Shown: positions 63,968 through 64,000 of the stretch, piece after piece
Numbering within the stretch: the stretch's first letter is position 1
How the letters are laid out: each line of letters starts with the position of its first letter
Source: Massilia sp. 9096
GTDB taxonomy: Bacteria > Pseudomonadota > Gammaproteobacteria > Burkholderiales > Burkholderiaceae_D
Direction of reading: 5' to 3'
Assembly: GCF_000745265.1 (NCBI RefSeq)
Contig: NZ_JQNN01000001.1
Coordinates: forward strand, 4,588,001 to 4,652,000
DNA: 64,000 nt
Made by a program: the position numbers and the translations under genes
The notes under the pieces: generated by a model
Told to the model about the DNA's origin: nothing
Databases searched by the model: none
The model's input: only the letters and a program-made list of their open reading frames with translations

Positions 63968-63983
63968 GTGAAACCGATTTCAC
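63968..63983. promoter_or_regulatory. LacI-type operator palindrome
   Basis: GTGAAACCGATTTCAC is a near-perfect 16-bp palindrome (one central mismatch) of the TGAAACCGGTTTCA type bound by LacI-family regulators. It lies 166 bases upstream of the LacI gene, at the right edge of the window, and probably serves a divergent gene beyond it, the LacI gene, or both. Confidence 0.65.
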
Positions 63984-64000
63984 TAGAATAAGACAGTTGT

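Overview
The window reads as a chromosomal segment of a high-G+C Gram-negative bacterium, most likely a betaproteobacterium of the Oxalobacteraceae (Massilia/Janthinobacterium-like). This is inferred from gene content and protein family resemblance, not from a database search. Supporting signs are the petABC-sspA-sspB run, an SAH riboswitch before ahcY, the DUF484-xerC pair, a complete type II secretion operon, OmpC-like trimeric porins and PEP-CTERM and LpxL-type envelope genes.

Layout. 1-3000: end of a TPR/LytR_C protein, a BON lipoprotein, a GIN-domain protein and a PEP-CTERM protein. 3140-7790: a compact (about 4.65 kb), visibly lower-G+C integrative element inserted into the 3' end of a tRNA-Thr gene. 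It has a 20-bp direct repeat at its ends, matching arm-type repeats inside both ends, a tyrosine integrase, a serine recombinase, an AbiU2/HEPN-like protein, and about 1 kb of repeat-containing DNA without a convincing gene. The tRNA's presumed terminator now lies on the far side of the element. 7777-12000: tRNA-Thr, sspB, sspA and the cytochrome bc1 operon (petA-petB-petC). 12200-22600: housekeeping genes (mscL, DegS-like protease, gpsA, secB, grxC, gpmA, an EnvC-like protein, CtpA, MoeB).

22759-34240: a twelve-gene type II secretion operon in the order G-H-I-J-K-L-M-N-D-E-F-C, with most genes overlapping by 4 bp. Several subunits carry low-complexity insertions: polyalanine in GspJ, a Gly/Thr/Ser linker in GspK, and a Pro/Gln tail instead of a PDZ domain in GspC. 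34257-42508: an XRE-type regulator, hslV-hslU with a small basic protein, a duplicated STAS protein, a cysteine-poor DksA next to a His-rich COG0523 GTPase, DUF484 and xerC. 42619-49739: two porins, a Sel1-repeat protein, dapF and two lipid A-type acyltransferases.

49919-53974: an S-adenosylmethionine cycle cluster (metK, SAH riboswitch, ahcY, a small membrane protein, metF). 54053-60554: 5-formyl-THF cyclo-ligase divergent from a Slt-type lytic transglycosylase, an NDUFA9-like protein, a GST, cca and a GNAT protein. 60551-64000: a LacI regulator, an AGE-family isomerase and a PfkB kinase that look like a mannose/fructose catabolic operon, plus a LacI-type palindrome at the right edge.

The least ordinary part is the tRNA-Thr element with its HEPN-like cargo and its recombinase/operator region. 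The rest is mostly standard chromosome with some unusual protein architectures.
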